This document shows positions 14,491 to 21,445 of a stretch of DNA of 36,718 bases, one piece after another. The stretch is from Hyphomicrobiales bacterium. GTDB taxonomy: Bacteria > Pseudomonadota > Alphaproteobacteria > Rhizobiales > Beijerinckiaceae. Each line of letters begins with the position of its first letter. Position 1 is the first letter of the stretch. The notes under the pieces were generated by a model. The model had not been told where the DNA came from and searched no databases. It worked only from the letters and a program-made list of their open reading frames with translations. Where the stretch lies: NCBI GenBank assembly GCA_019247605.1, contig JAFBAS010000169.1:1-36718 (forward strand), in the 5' to 3' direction. The position numbers were made by a program, and so were the translations under genes.

Positions 14491-15300
14491 TCACCGCAAC
14501 CCAAATTCCCCTAGGAACGAGCGAATGATCGCTACGCCGCCATTCTCGAACAGCGAGAAATGGTCCGCTTGTGGCAATGAGACAAAGCGCTTCGGCGCCG
14601 AGATCGCGGCGTAGAGCTCGCGCCCGAAGTTGATCGGGACGACTCTATCGCGCTCGCCATGTACGACGAGGATCGGCACCTTGAGCTTGCCTGCCACTTC
14701 AAGCGAACGGAATTGGTCCTTCATCAACAAGCGCGCCGGAAGCCAAGGATAGGCCGAAGCGGCGACATCGACGGCCGAGGTGAAGGGCGCGAAGAGCACC
14801 ACCGCCGCCGTCTCATGGCGCAGGGCAAGCGGGATGGCGACACCCGACCCCAGCGAATAACCGAAGAGTACGATCCGTTCCGGCGGGACCACGGACCTTG
14901 CGAAACGATAGGCCGCTTCGGCATCGTAAGTGAGGCCCGTCTCGCTGGGAGAGCCTGTCGAGCCCGAATATCCGCGATAGGCGACGGCAAGGACGCCCGA
15001 GCCGTCCGCCGCCATTTCGCGAAGGCGCGGCGCGATGATGCCGAGATTGTCGCCGTTGCCGAGAAACATCAGGAAAAGCGGTTTCTTGTCGCCCGACGGG
15101 GGCCTCAGCCAAGCGACGAGGCGCTCGCCATCATCGGTGGTCAGGATGTGCTCTTGCGCCTCCGGAAAACCCGCCCGGGCCGGCGTTGCGCGCTCCGGGC
15201 GCACGGGGAAGAGGAGACTGCGCTGGCCGACATACATCGCCGCGACGATCGCGGCGTAGATGCCGAACAGCGCGATGACCAGCCATTTCGCGATTTCCAT
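14491..15300 (-). CDS. Membrane-anchored alpha/beta hydrolase (BEM46/ABHD13-like)
   Basis: A 269-residue serine hydrolase with an N-terminal signal anchor (WLVIALFGIYAAIVAAMYVG, residues 6-25), so the catalytic domain probably faces the periplasm. The oxyanion region is FLGNGDN, the nucleophile elbow GYSLGSG gives S149, the acid is D218 in HGERDRVVP, and the histidine is H247 in QADHFSL. The order and length fit the BEM46/ABHD13-like esterase/thioesterase group. The physiological substrate is unknown. It is downstream of pntB on the same strand, separated by a 127-bp low-complexity repeat region. Just past its stop a DUF1444 fragment begins in the same frame. Confidence 0.92.
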   Translation of the reverse strand: MEIAKWLVIALFGIYAAIVAAMYVGQRSLLFPVRPERATPARAGFPEAQEHILTTDDGERLVAWLRPPSGDKKPLFLMFLGNGDNLGIIAPRLREMAADGSGVLAVAYRGYSGSTGSPSETGLTYDAEAAYRFARSVVPPERIVLFGYSLGSGVAIPLALRHETAAVVLFAPFTSAVDVAASAYPWLPARLLMKDQFRSLEVAGKLKVPILVVHGERDRVVPINFGRELYAAISAPKRFVSLPQADHFSLFENGGVAIIRSFLGEFGLR

Positions 15301-15309
15301 CTGGAAAGG

Positions 15310-15415
15310 AGTGAGAAGTGAATAGTGAGTAGTGAAGAGTGAGAAGGAAAACTTGTCACTCTTTCCCTCTTTCTTTCACTTTTTCACTCTTCCTTTCACT
15401 CTTACTTTCACGATT
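15310..15415. repeat. Heptamer AGTGARN array facing a complementary pyrimidine array
   Basis: 15310-15344 is five contiguous heptamers: AGTGAGA, AGTGAAT, AGTGAGT, AGTGAAG, AGTGAGA. From 15356 to about 15412 the same strand is pyrimidine-rich, with TCACTCT and TTTCACT words, i.e. the complement of the first half. The halves could pair into a long imperfect stem with a short loop around 15345-15355. It fills the space between pntB and the hydrolase gene and could weaken read-through from the pnt operon. Confidence 0.75.
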
Positions 15416-15427
15416 CCCCTGCCCATC

Positions 15428-16831
15428 TCAATGCCCCAATGCCTTGACGATCTCTTCCGTCACCTTCTTGGCGTCGCCGAAGAGCATCATCGTGTTGTCG
15501 CGGAAGAAGAGCTCGTTCTCGACACCCGCATAGCCCGAGCCCATGCCGCGCTTGACGAAAAGAACCGTCTTGGCATTCGCGACATCGAGGATGGGCATGC
15601 CGTAGATCGGCGATTGCGGGTCGGTCTTGGCGGCCGGGTTCGTGACGTCGTTGGCGCCGATGACATAGGCAACGTCGGCTTGCGCGAACTCAGAGTTGAT
15701 GTCCTCGAGCTCGAATACCTCGTCGTATGGCACGTTGGCTTCCGCCAGCAGCACGTTCATGTGGCCCGGCATGCGGCCGGCCACGGGGTGGATGGCGTAA
15801 GAGACCTCGACGCCTTCCTTCTTCAACAGATCGGCCATTTCGCGAAGCGCGTGCTGCGCCTGCGCGACCGCCATGCCGTAGCCGGGCACCACGATCACCT
15901 TCGAGGCGTTCTTCATGATGAAGGCCGCATCGTCCGCCGAGCCCTGCTTCACCGGGCGCGCTTCCGCGCCTCCCGCCGCCGGTCCGGATGTCTCGCCGCC
16001 GAAGCCGCCGAGAATGACCGAGATGAAGGAGCGGTTCATCCCCTTGCACATGATGTAGGAGAGGATCGCGCCCGAGGAGCCGACGAGTGCGCCAGTGATG
16101 ATGAGCGCGAGATTGCCGAGCGTGAAACCGATGCCGGCCGCCGCCCATCCCGAATAGGAATTGAGCATCGAGATCACGACCGGCATGTCGGCGCCGCCGA
16201 TCGGGATGATCAACAGCACGCCGAGCGCGAAGGCGATCAGGACGATCAGCCAGAAGGCGGCGTGGCTCGTGGTGATGACGAAGAACACGGCGATCACGAG
16301 GAGCGCCACCGCCAGCGCGATGTTGATCATGTGCCGTTGCGGCAGAAGGATCGGCTTTCCCGACATGCGCCCGTCGAGCTTGAGAAAGGCGATGATTGAG
16401 CCGGTGAAGGTGATCGCGCCGATCGCAACCCCGATCGTCATCTCGACGAGGGCCTCGGCGTGGATCTGGGTCGCATCGCCGATCCCGAAGGCCGAAGGCG
16501 CATTTAGCGCGCCCGCGGCGACGAGCACCGCCGCCAAGCCGACGAGCGAGTGAAAAGCCGCGACGAGCTGGGGCATCGCCGTCATCGGCACGCGCCGTGC
16601 CACCAAGGCACCGATGCCGCCGCCGACCGCGATGCCGATGACGACCAACAGCCATCCGAGAGCACCCGAGGGCGGCGCGATGAAGAGGGTGGTGACGACC
16701 GCGATCGCCATCCCGATCATGCCGAAGCGGTTGCCTTGGCGCGAGGTCGTCGGATGCGAGAGGCCGCGCAGCGCCAGGATGAAAAGGACGCCGGCGACGA
16801 GGTAGAGGAGGGTCGCGATGGAGGCGCTCAT
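15428..16831 (-). CDS. pntB: NAD(P) transhydrogenase subunit beta
   Basis: A 467-residue beta subunit of the proton-translocating transhydrogenase, which uses the proton gradient to make NADPH from NADH. The N-terminal 250 residues hold about nine membrane helices (domain II), starting MSASIATLLYLVAGVLFILA. The C-terminal domain III binds NADP: VVPGYGMAVAQAQHAL is the fingerprint loop and YVIGANDVTNPAAKTDP the conserved cofactor region, with FVKRGMGSGYAGVENELFF near the end. Length is standard. The ATG follows AGGA by 6 nt and is 9 nt after the pntAB stop, so it is the third cistron of the pnt operon. Confidence 0.97.
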   Translation of the reverse strand: MSASIATLLYLVAGVLFILALRGLSHPTTSRQGNRFGMIGMAIAVVTTLFIAPPSGALGWLLVVIGIAVGGGIGALVARRVPMTAMPQLVAAFHSLVGLAAVLVAAGALNAPSAFGIGDATQIHAEALVEMTIGVAIGAITFTGSIIAFLKLDGRMSGKPILLPQRHMINIALAVALLVIAVFFVITTSHAAFWLIVLIAFALGVLLIIPIGGADMPVVISMLNSYSGWAAAGIGFTLGNLALIITGALVGSSGAILSYIMCKGMNRSFISVILGGFGGETSGPAAGGAEARPVKQGSADDAAFIMKNASKVIVVPGYGMAVAQAQHALREMADLLKKEGVEVSYAIHPVAGRMPGHMNVLLAEANVPYDEVFELEDINSEFAQADVAYVIGANDVTNPAAKTDPQSPIYGMPILDVANAKTVLFVKRGMGSGYAGVENELFFRDNTMMLFGDAKKVTEEIVKALGH

Positions 16832-16840
16832 GAGGGGTCC

Positions 16841-17287
16841 TCAACCCTTCTTCTTGTACATCGCGAGCATGCGGGCCGTGACCAGAAAGCCGCCGAAGAT
16901 GTTGACGCTCGCGAGCATGAGCGCCACGAAGCCGAAGATGCGCGCCATGGGACTCGCGCCGGCTTGCGCGGCGAGGCTCACGCCCACCGCCAGCAACGCG
17001 CCGACCACGATCACCGAGGAGATGGCGTTGGTGACCGACATGAGCGGGGTGTGCAGCGCCGGCGTCACCGACCAGACGACATAATACCCCACGAAGATGG
17101 CGAGCACGAAGATCGCTAGTCGAAAGATCGTCGGATCGACCGCGCCGCCGGTCGTCGCCGCGAGCGCATGGCCAAGCGCGTCGGAAGCCTGGTTCGCGTA
17201 GAGCTGCGCGGCCTCGGCGGCTTCGCGGGAAGCATCGGCGGCGGCCCGCGCCCGTTCGAGCGCGTCAACGGGCGACAGATTGGCCAT
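16841..17287 (-). CDS. pntAB: NAD(P) transhydrogenase subunit alpha, part 2 (membrane)
   Basis: A 148-residue membrane subunit equal to the C-terminal, membrane-spanning part of E. coli PntA. After an alanine-rich lead of about 45 residues there are three to four hydrophobic helices ([53 protein letters not shown]), ending in [10 protein letters not shown], the usual C-terminus. The split of the alpha subunit into two genes is normal for alphaproteobacteria. Its ATG shares the final A of the pntAA TGA stop (TGATG), which indicates coupled translation. Confidence 0.95.
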   Translation of the reverse strand: MANLSPVDALERARAAADASREAAEAAQLYANQASDALGHALAATTGGAVDPTIFRLAIFVLAIFVGYYVVWSVTPALHTPLMSVTNAISSVIVVGALLAVGVSLAAQAGASPMARIFGFVALMLASVNIFGGFLVTARMLAMYKKKG

Positions 17288-18447
17288 CAGGCGTCTCCGT
17301 TTGCTGCTATGGCCTTGGGCGCGAAGCTTTGATGCACGATCGCGCCGTCGCGGGTGAGCAAGGTCGCCTTGACGAGCTCGTCATCCCATTTGACGGCGAT
17401 CGCTTTCGAGGCTTTGTCGATGAGCGTCTCGATGAAAGCATAGAGGTTGCGCGCGTAGAGCGCCGACGAGCTCGCCGCGAGGCGCCCTGGCACGTTGGCA
17501 TGCCCGACGATCTTCACACCGTTCGGCGTGACCACCGTCTCGCCGAATTTCGCCCCCTCGACATTGCCGCCACGCTCGACCGCGAGATCGACCACCACGG
17601 AGCCCGGCCGCATGCTCGCGACCATGGCGGAGGAGACGAGGCGCGGCGCCGGGCGGCCCGGGATGAGCGCCGTCGTCACGACGATGTCCTGCTTGGCGAT
17701 ATGGGAGGCGACGAGCTCGCCTTGCTTGGCCTTGTAGGCCTCCGACATTTCCTTGGCGTAGCCGCCGGCGGTTTCGGCCTGCTTGAACTCCTCGTCCTCG
17801 ACCGCGATGAACTTCGCCCCGAGCGACTCGACCTGCTCCTTCGCGGCCGGGCGCACGTCGGTCGCGGTGACGACGGCGCCGAGGCGGCGCGCCGTCGCGA
17901 CCGCCTGAAGTCCCGCGACTCCCGCGCCCATGATGAAGATGCGGGCCGCCGGCACCGTGCCGGCCGCCGTCATCATCATCGGCAGGGCGCGGCCATATTC
18001 GGCTGCGGCATCGATGACGGCACGATAGCCGGCGAGATTGGCCTGGCTCGACAGCACATCCATCACCTGGGCGCGCGTGATGCGCGGCATCAGCTCCATG
18101 GCGAAAGCCGCGACCCCCGCCTCAGCCATCGCCCGCAACGCCTCCTCATGCCCGTAAGGGTCCATGGTGGCGATGACGAGCGCGCCCTTCTTCATTTGCG
18201 AAAGCTCGAGGACCGAGGGGCGCCGCACTTTCAAGACGATGTCGGCCGCCGAGAGCGCGTCAACCGCCGTCTTCACGATCGTGGCGCCCGCGGCCTCGTA
18301 TTCTCTATCGGGAATTCCCGAAGCCGATCCGGCGCCCGCCTCGATTTTCACGGTCGCACCGAGGGCTGCAAGCTTTTTCGCCGTTTCGGGCGTGATCGCG
18401 ACGCGTGGCTCGGCCGCGCGGTCCTCGCACGTCGTCGCGACGATCAT
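17287..18447 (-). CDS. pntAA: NAD(P) transhydrogenase subunit alpha, part 1 (NAD-binding)
   Basis: A 386-residue soluble domain I that binds NAD(H). [20 protein letters not shown] is the alanine dehydrogenase/PNT N-terminal signature. [20 protein letters not shown] is the dinucleotide-binding fold, followed by [19 protein letters not shown]. The mobile loop region and [14 protein letters not shown] are conserved. The true start is ATG 18447 ([18 protein letters not shown]); the open frame continues upstream but that part is a shadow of the cox gene. Its start lies 7 nt after the cox subunit IV stop, so the operon reads cox4-pntAA-pntAB-pntB. Confidence 0.97.
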   Translation of the reverse strand: MIVATTCEDRAAEPRVAITPETAKKLAALGATVKIEAGAGSASGIPDREYEAAGATIVKTAVDALSAADIVLKVRRPSVLELSQMKKGALVIATMDPYGHEEALRAMAEAGVAAFAMELMPRITRAQVMDVLSSQANLAGYRAVIDAAAEYGRALPMMMTAAGTVPAARIFIMGAGVAGLQAVATARRLGAVVTATDVRPAAKEQVESLGAKFIAVEDEEFKQAETAGGYAKEMSEAYKAKQGELVASHIAKQDIVVTTALIPGRPAPRLVSSAMVASMRPGSVVVDLAVERGGNVEGAKFGETVVTPNGVKIVGHANVPGRLAASSSALYARNLYAFIETLIDKASKAIAVKWDDELVKATLLTRDGAIVHQSFAPKAIAANGDA

Positions 18448-18454
18448 GGTGACC

Positions 18455-18730
18455 TCACAACAAGGCGAGGGTGAGCAGCAACAGGACGAGCACGCCCGCG
18501 ATCGGGCGCCAGGAGAGAGCGGGAGAGAAGGCACCCACGATGGTCGCCGCGAGCGTCAGCAGGAAGCCGAAGAGCGCCCAGCCGCCGGAATGCTTCACGC
18601 CCCAGATCGCCACCACGACGACGAGGCAAAGAACATGAGCGATGCCGATCTCCGTGAAGAGCGTGAAGCCCCGGAAGGTGCGCTCATGCTCCTCATAGTC
18701 CATTTCCGGAATGTCGGTCGTCGTCGCCAT
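18455..18730 (-). CDS. aa3-type cytochrome c oxidase subunit IV-like protein
   Basis: A 91-residue small membrane protein. PEMDYEEHERTFRGFTLFTE is the signature of the bacterial aa3 oxidase subunit IV family (PF07835), a single-helix accessory subunit in alphaproteobacteria. The following stretch has two or three hydrophobic segments (IAHVLCLVVVVAIWGV, LFGFLLTLAATIVGAF, IAGVLVLLLLTLALL), more than the usual one, so this form is extended. The start at 18730 has GAGGA upstream; an earlier in-frame ATG at 18760 is less likely. It heads the pnt operon with a 7-nt gap to pntAA, far from the other oxidase genes, a placement also seen in related genomes. Whether it serves the oxidase or the transhydrogenase is unclear. 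Confidence 0.85.
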   Translation of the reverse strand: MATTTDIPEMDYEEHERTFRGFTLFTEIGIAHVLCLVVVVAIWGVKHSGGWALFGFLLTLAATIVGAFSPALSWRPIAGVLVLLLLTLALL

Positions 18731-18816
18731 CGCTGATCCTCGAAATTCATGAAAGTTCAATCCAACGACTTAGCAACACCCGCGCTGGAGCGCAATTCGA
18801 CACTATCGAGTTTGCT

Positions 18817-20196
18817 TCATGCCGATCCGGTCTCGAGCCCGCTCGCCTCGAGCACGCGCGCCTGGGCGGCCGTCACCTTGGCCACGCTGAAATCGCAGAT
18901 CGCCTCTTCGAAAAGGCGGTGGAAGTTGAGCTCGGCCGCAAGGTGCAGGAACACCGCGCCGAGCCCGATCGCGGCCCGATCCATGAAGACGAATTCGCGC
19001 GGCACCGTCACCGGACCTTTCTTCTTCAGCGCCATGTGGAGCTTGTAGGCCTCGCGCCTTCCATATTCGCCGGGCTTCACTCCGTCTGCGATCGTTCGCA
19101 CCCGATCCTCGGTCAAGGGGCCGTAGATGAATCGCGCCCAGATGTTGAGCACCTCGATCAGATCGCGCTTCAAGCCGCGGAAGCCCCAGGTTTCGTAAGC
19201 ATGCACGATGCGGGCCTCATCGTGCTCCATGAGCCCGCGGTAAAGGTCGACCACACCTTGAACGAAGCTCGGCGGAAAGACACGGATGCAGCCGTAGTCG
19301 AGGAGGTTGATGCCGGCGGGCCGCGCCGCGCCTTTGCGCTTCTTCTCTTCGAACACCGTGTAGTTCCCAAGATGCGGGTCCCCATGGATGATGCCGAAGC
19401 TCGAGAACGGCACCCACCACGCCTTGAACATCGCAACCGCGAGCCGATTGCGCGTCTCCAGATCGTCCTTCACATGGGTGAGGAGGCGCGTGCCGTCGAG
19501 CCAGTCGAGGGTGAGAAGGCGCGCGCTGGAAAGCTCGGGCCAGACGCGCGGCACGCGCACCTCGTCCACCTTCTCGAGCATCAACCCGTAGGCGGCGGCG
19601 TGGCGCGCCTCGAGCCGGTAATCGAGCTCCTCGCGGATGCGCGCGCCGATCTCCTTGATGATCTCGCGCGTGTCGATCGCGGGATCCATGCGCCGATGGA
19701 TGGCGAACAACAGCTCGAGCTGGGTGAGGTCCGCCTCGACGGCCGATTGCATGTCCGGATATTGCAGCTTGCAGGCGAGGCGTGCGCCGTCGAGGGACAC
19801 CGCGCGATGCACCTGGCCGAGAGACGCGGCGGCGGCGGGCGAAAGATCGAACTCGCCGAAGCGCTCGCGCCAATCGGCCCCGAGCTCGGCCCGCATGCGC
19901 CGGCTGACGAAGGCCGCGCCCATCGGCGGGGCCTCCGATTGCAGCTTCTGCAGCTCGGCCGCGTAGTCGGCCGGCAAAGCCTCGGGGATGGTCGCCATGA
20001 GCTGGGCGACCTTCATGATCGGGCCCTTGAGGCCGCCGAGAGCGCGGGTGAGCGCGGCCGCGTTGCCGGCGCCGCGATCCTTCGCGCCGAGGAGCCTTCC
20101 GCCCGCGATGCGCGCCGCGACCCCGCCCACATTCGCGCCGACACGAGCGTAGCGCGCGGCGCGCGCCGAGAATCGATTGGCCTCTTTATCTTTCAT
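18817..20196 (-). CDS. ABC1/UbiB-family atypical kinase-like protein
   Basis: A 459-residue member of the ABC1/ADCK/UbiB family, protein kinase-like ATPases associated with ubiquinone synthesis and lipid handling. The family's KxGQ motif appears as KVAQ (residues 62-65, in GGLKGPIMKVAQLMATIPEA). The alanine-rich nucleotide loop is AAAASLGQVHRA. The catalytic loop is IIHGDPHLGNYTVF, and the metal-binding DFG equivalent is LLDYGC. The start at ATG 20196 (MKDKEANRFSARAARYARVG) is chosen over an upstream extension with no family resemblance. Length and motif order fit soluble bacterial AarF-like proteins. It ends 86 bp before the cox4-pnt operon on the same strand. The family is certain; a role in quinone metabolism is by analogy. 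Confidence 0.93.
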   Translation of the reverse strand: MKDKEANRFSARAARYARVGANVGGVAARIAGGRLLGAKDRGAGNAAALTRALGGLKGPIMKVAQLMATIPEALPADYAAELQKLQSEAPPMGAAFVSRRMRAELGADWRERFGEFDLSPAAAASLGQVHRAVSLDGARLACKLQYPDMQSAVEADLTQLELLFAIHRRMDPAIDTREIIKEIGARIREELDYRLEARHAAAYGLMLEKVDEVRVPRVWPELSSARLLTLDWLDGTRLLTHVKDDLETRNRLAVAMFKAWWVPFSSFGIIHGDPHLGNYTVFEEKKRKGAARPAGINLLDYGCIRVFPPSFVQGVVDLYRGLMEHDEARIVHAYETWGFRGLKRDLIEVLNIWARFIYGPLTEDRVRTIADGVKPGEYGRREAYKLHMALKKKGPVTVPREFVFMDRAAIGLGAVFLHLAAELNFHRLFEEAICDFSVAKVTAAQARVLEASGLETGSA

Positions 20197-20312
20197 CGTA
20201 CACCGCCGGGCTTGGTCTTCGGACCTTGCGCGCGCCTCGCCCACCACCTTGGCACGCTTCGCCTCGCTCACATAGGCGCAACCCGGCGCGTCCGCCATGC
20301 GCATGAGTTCAG

Positions 20313-20566
20313 CACCTCTCCCGCAGCCCCACCTCTCCCGCAGGGAGAGGTCGACTCCGAGCCCCTGGGCTCGGAGCGGGTGAGGGAGGTAACCACCACC
20401 TCGCAGAAATCTGCCGCTCCCGAATTGCTTGCAATGCCGGCGTGGCCGCCCTCACCCGGCTCCCCTCGGATCAAGTCCGAGGGGGAGTCCGACCTCTCCC
20501 TCACGGAAGAGGTGCGCACGTTGCCGCCCTCACCTTTTCCACAAACCCTCAGCTCTCCCTCAGGCG
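20313..20566. repeat. Three-hairpin mosaic repeat, copy A (with a partial leading unit)
   Basis: After a broken start (CACCTCTCCCGCAG at 20313), copy A begins near 20327. Hairpin 1 (20331-20351) is ACCTCTCCC, GCA, GGGAGAGGT. Hairpin 2 (20355-20376) has arms CTCCGAGCCC and GGGCTCGGAG. Hairpin 3 (20460-20487) has arms CTCCCCTCGGA and TCCGAGGGGGAG with one extra G. The tail includes CCTTTTCCACAAACCCTCAG. Copy B repeats this order exactly 240 bp later. Confidence 0.92.
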
Positions 20567-20752
20567 CCCCACCTCTCCCGCAGGGAGAGGTCGACTCCGA
20601 GCCCCTGGGCTCGGAGCGGGTGAGGGAGGCAACCACGACCTCGCAGAAATCTGCCGCTCCCGAATTCCCTGCAATGCCGGCGTGGCCGCCCTCACCCGGC
20701 TCCCCTCGGATCAAGTCCGAGGGGAGTCCGACCTCTCCCGCAGGGAGAGGTG
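20567..20752. repeat. Three-hairpin mosaic repeat, copy B
   Basis: Hairpin 1 is at 20571-20591, hairpin 2 at 20595-20616, and hairpin 3 at 20700-20726 with a perfect 11-bp stem. Another hairpin 1 (20731-20751) replaces the tail seen in copy A. The last hairpin ends 5 nt before the DUF559 stop codon and could act as its transcript end. Confidence 0.92.
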
Positions 20753-20755
20753 CGC

Positions 20756-21106
20756 TCACGGCATCCATTGCAACCCCAAGCTTGTCGCGATGGCATGCTG
20801 GACGCCGGCCGGCTCGGTCAGAACCTCGTTGTTCCAGAACCGGAGAACCTTGAAGCCCCGTCCTGCCAACCAAGCGTCTCGACGCCGGTCGTAGACGTTT
20901 TCCGCATGCTGACTACCGTCGATTTCAATCACCAGCTTGCGCTCCAAACAGACAAAATCGACGATGAAACTCCCCAGCTTCGCTTGGCGGCGAAACTTGA
21001 ATTCGCCCAGACGACGATTGCGTAGCATCGACCAGACGCGCTTCTCCGCCTCGGTCGGCTCGCGCCGCATTTGCCGCGCTCGATCGCCCAAAAGATCTTC
21101 GCGCAT
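20756..21106 (-). CDS. DUF559 endonuclease-like protein
   Basis: A 116-residue DUF559 protein, related to Vsr/very-short-patch and other PD-(D/E)xK nucleases. Family segments are REPTEAEKRVWSMLRNRRLG, KFRRQAKLGSFIVDFVCLER and YDRRRDAWLAGRGFKVLRFW. The predicted active site is D50 (IVDF) with E61 and D63 in VIEIDGSQH. The ATG at 21106 has AGGAAGG 8 nt upstream; an in-frame GTG at 21127 would add seven residues. No biochemical function is established for the family. It sits alone between blocks of palindromic repeats, 5 nt from one on its 3' side and within about 25 nt of one on its 5' side. It is intact. Confidence 0.92.
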   Translation of the reverse strand: MREDLLGDRARQMRREPTEAEKRVWSMLRNRRLGEFKFRRQAKLGSFIVDFVCLERKLVIEIDGSQHAENVYDRRRDAWLAGRGFKVLRFWNNEVLTEPAGVQHAIATSLGLQWMP

Positions 21107-21131
21107 CTCTACCGCCTTCCTGATCACCCAC

Positions 21132-21191
21132 CCTCACCTCTCCCGCAGGCGCCCCACCTCTCCCGCAGGCGCCCCACCTCTCCCGCAGGGA
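21132..21191 (+). repeat. 20-bp tandem repeat, three units
   Basis: Units at 21132, 21152 and 21172 share CACCTCTCCCGCAGG, each the left half of hairpin 1 followed by GCG in the first two units. They look like stuttered starts of repeat copy C, just upstream of the DUF559 gene. Confidence 0.9.
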
Positions 21192-21440
21192 GAGGTCGAC
21201 TCCGAGCCCCTGGGCTCGGAGCGGGTGAGGGAGGTAACCACCACCTCGCAGAAATCTGCCGCTCCCGAATTCTTCATGGATGCCGGCGTTGCCGCCCTCA
21301 CCCGGCTCGATCGCTGCGCGATCGAGTCCGACCTCTCCCTCACGGGAGAGGTGGGCACGTTGCCGGCTCACCTTTTCGACAAACCCTCAGCTCTCCCCGC
21401 TGGCGCCCGACCTCTCCCGCAGGGAGAGGTGCGCACGTTG
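21172..21440. repeat. Three-hairpin mosaic repeat, copy C, with swapped third stem
   Basis: Hairpin 1 is at 21176-21196 and hairpin 2 at 21200-21221, as in A and B. The third hairpin (21306-21326) has arms CTCGATCGC and GCGATCGAG around TGC, unrelated in sequence to the A/B stem yet perfectly paired and in the same flanks (CACCCGG before, TCCGACCTCTCCCTCACG after). A tail like copy A and a final hairpin 1 (21411-21431) follow. The end touches the adhesin stop codon. Confidence 0.92.
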
Positions 21441-21445
21441 CGCCC

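Noticed and set aside
15332-16399. A 355-codon plus-strand frame opposite pntB
   Set aside because: It is His/Arg/Asp-rich antisense reading of a well-conserved transhydrogenase gene.
18919-20853. A 644-codon plus-strand frame opposite the UbiB-like gene and across repeats A and B
   Set aside because: It is antisense to a clear ABC1/UbiB gene, and its C-terminal part is just translated hairpin repeat.
21132-21191. Short regular repeats that might suggest a CRISPR array
   Set aside because: Units are in direct contact without unique spacers, are fragments of a known hairpin repeat, and no cas gene is present.
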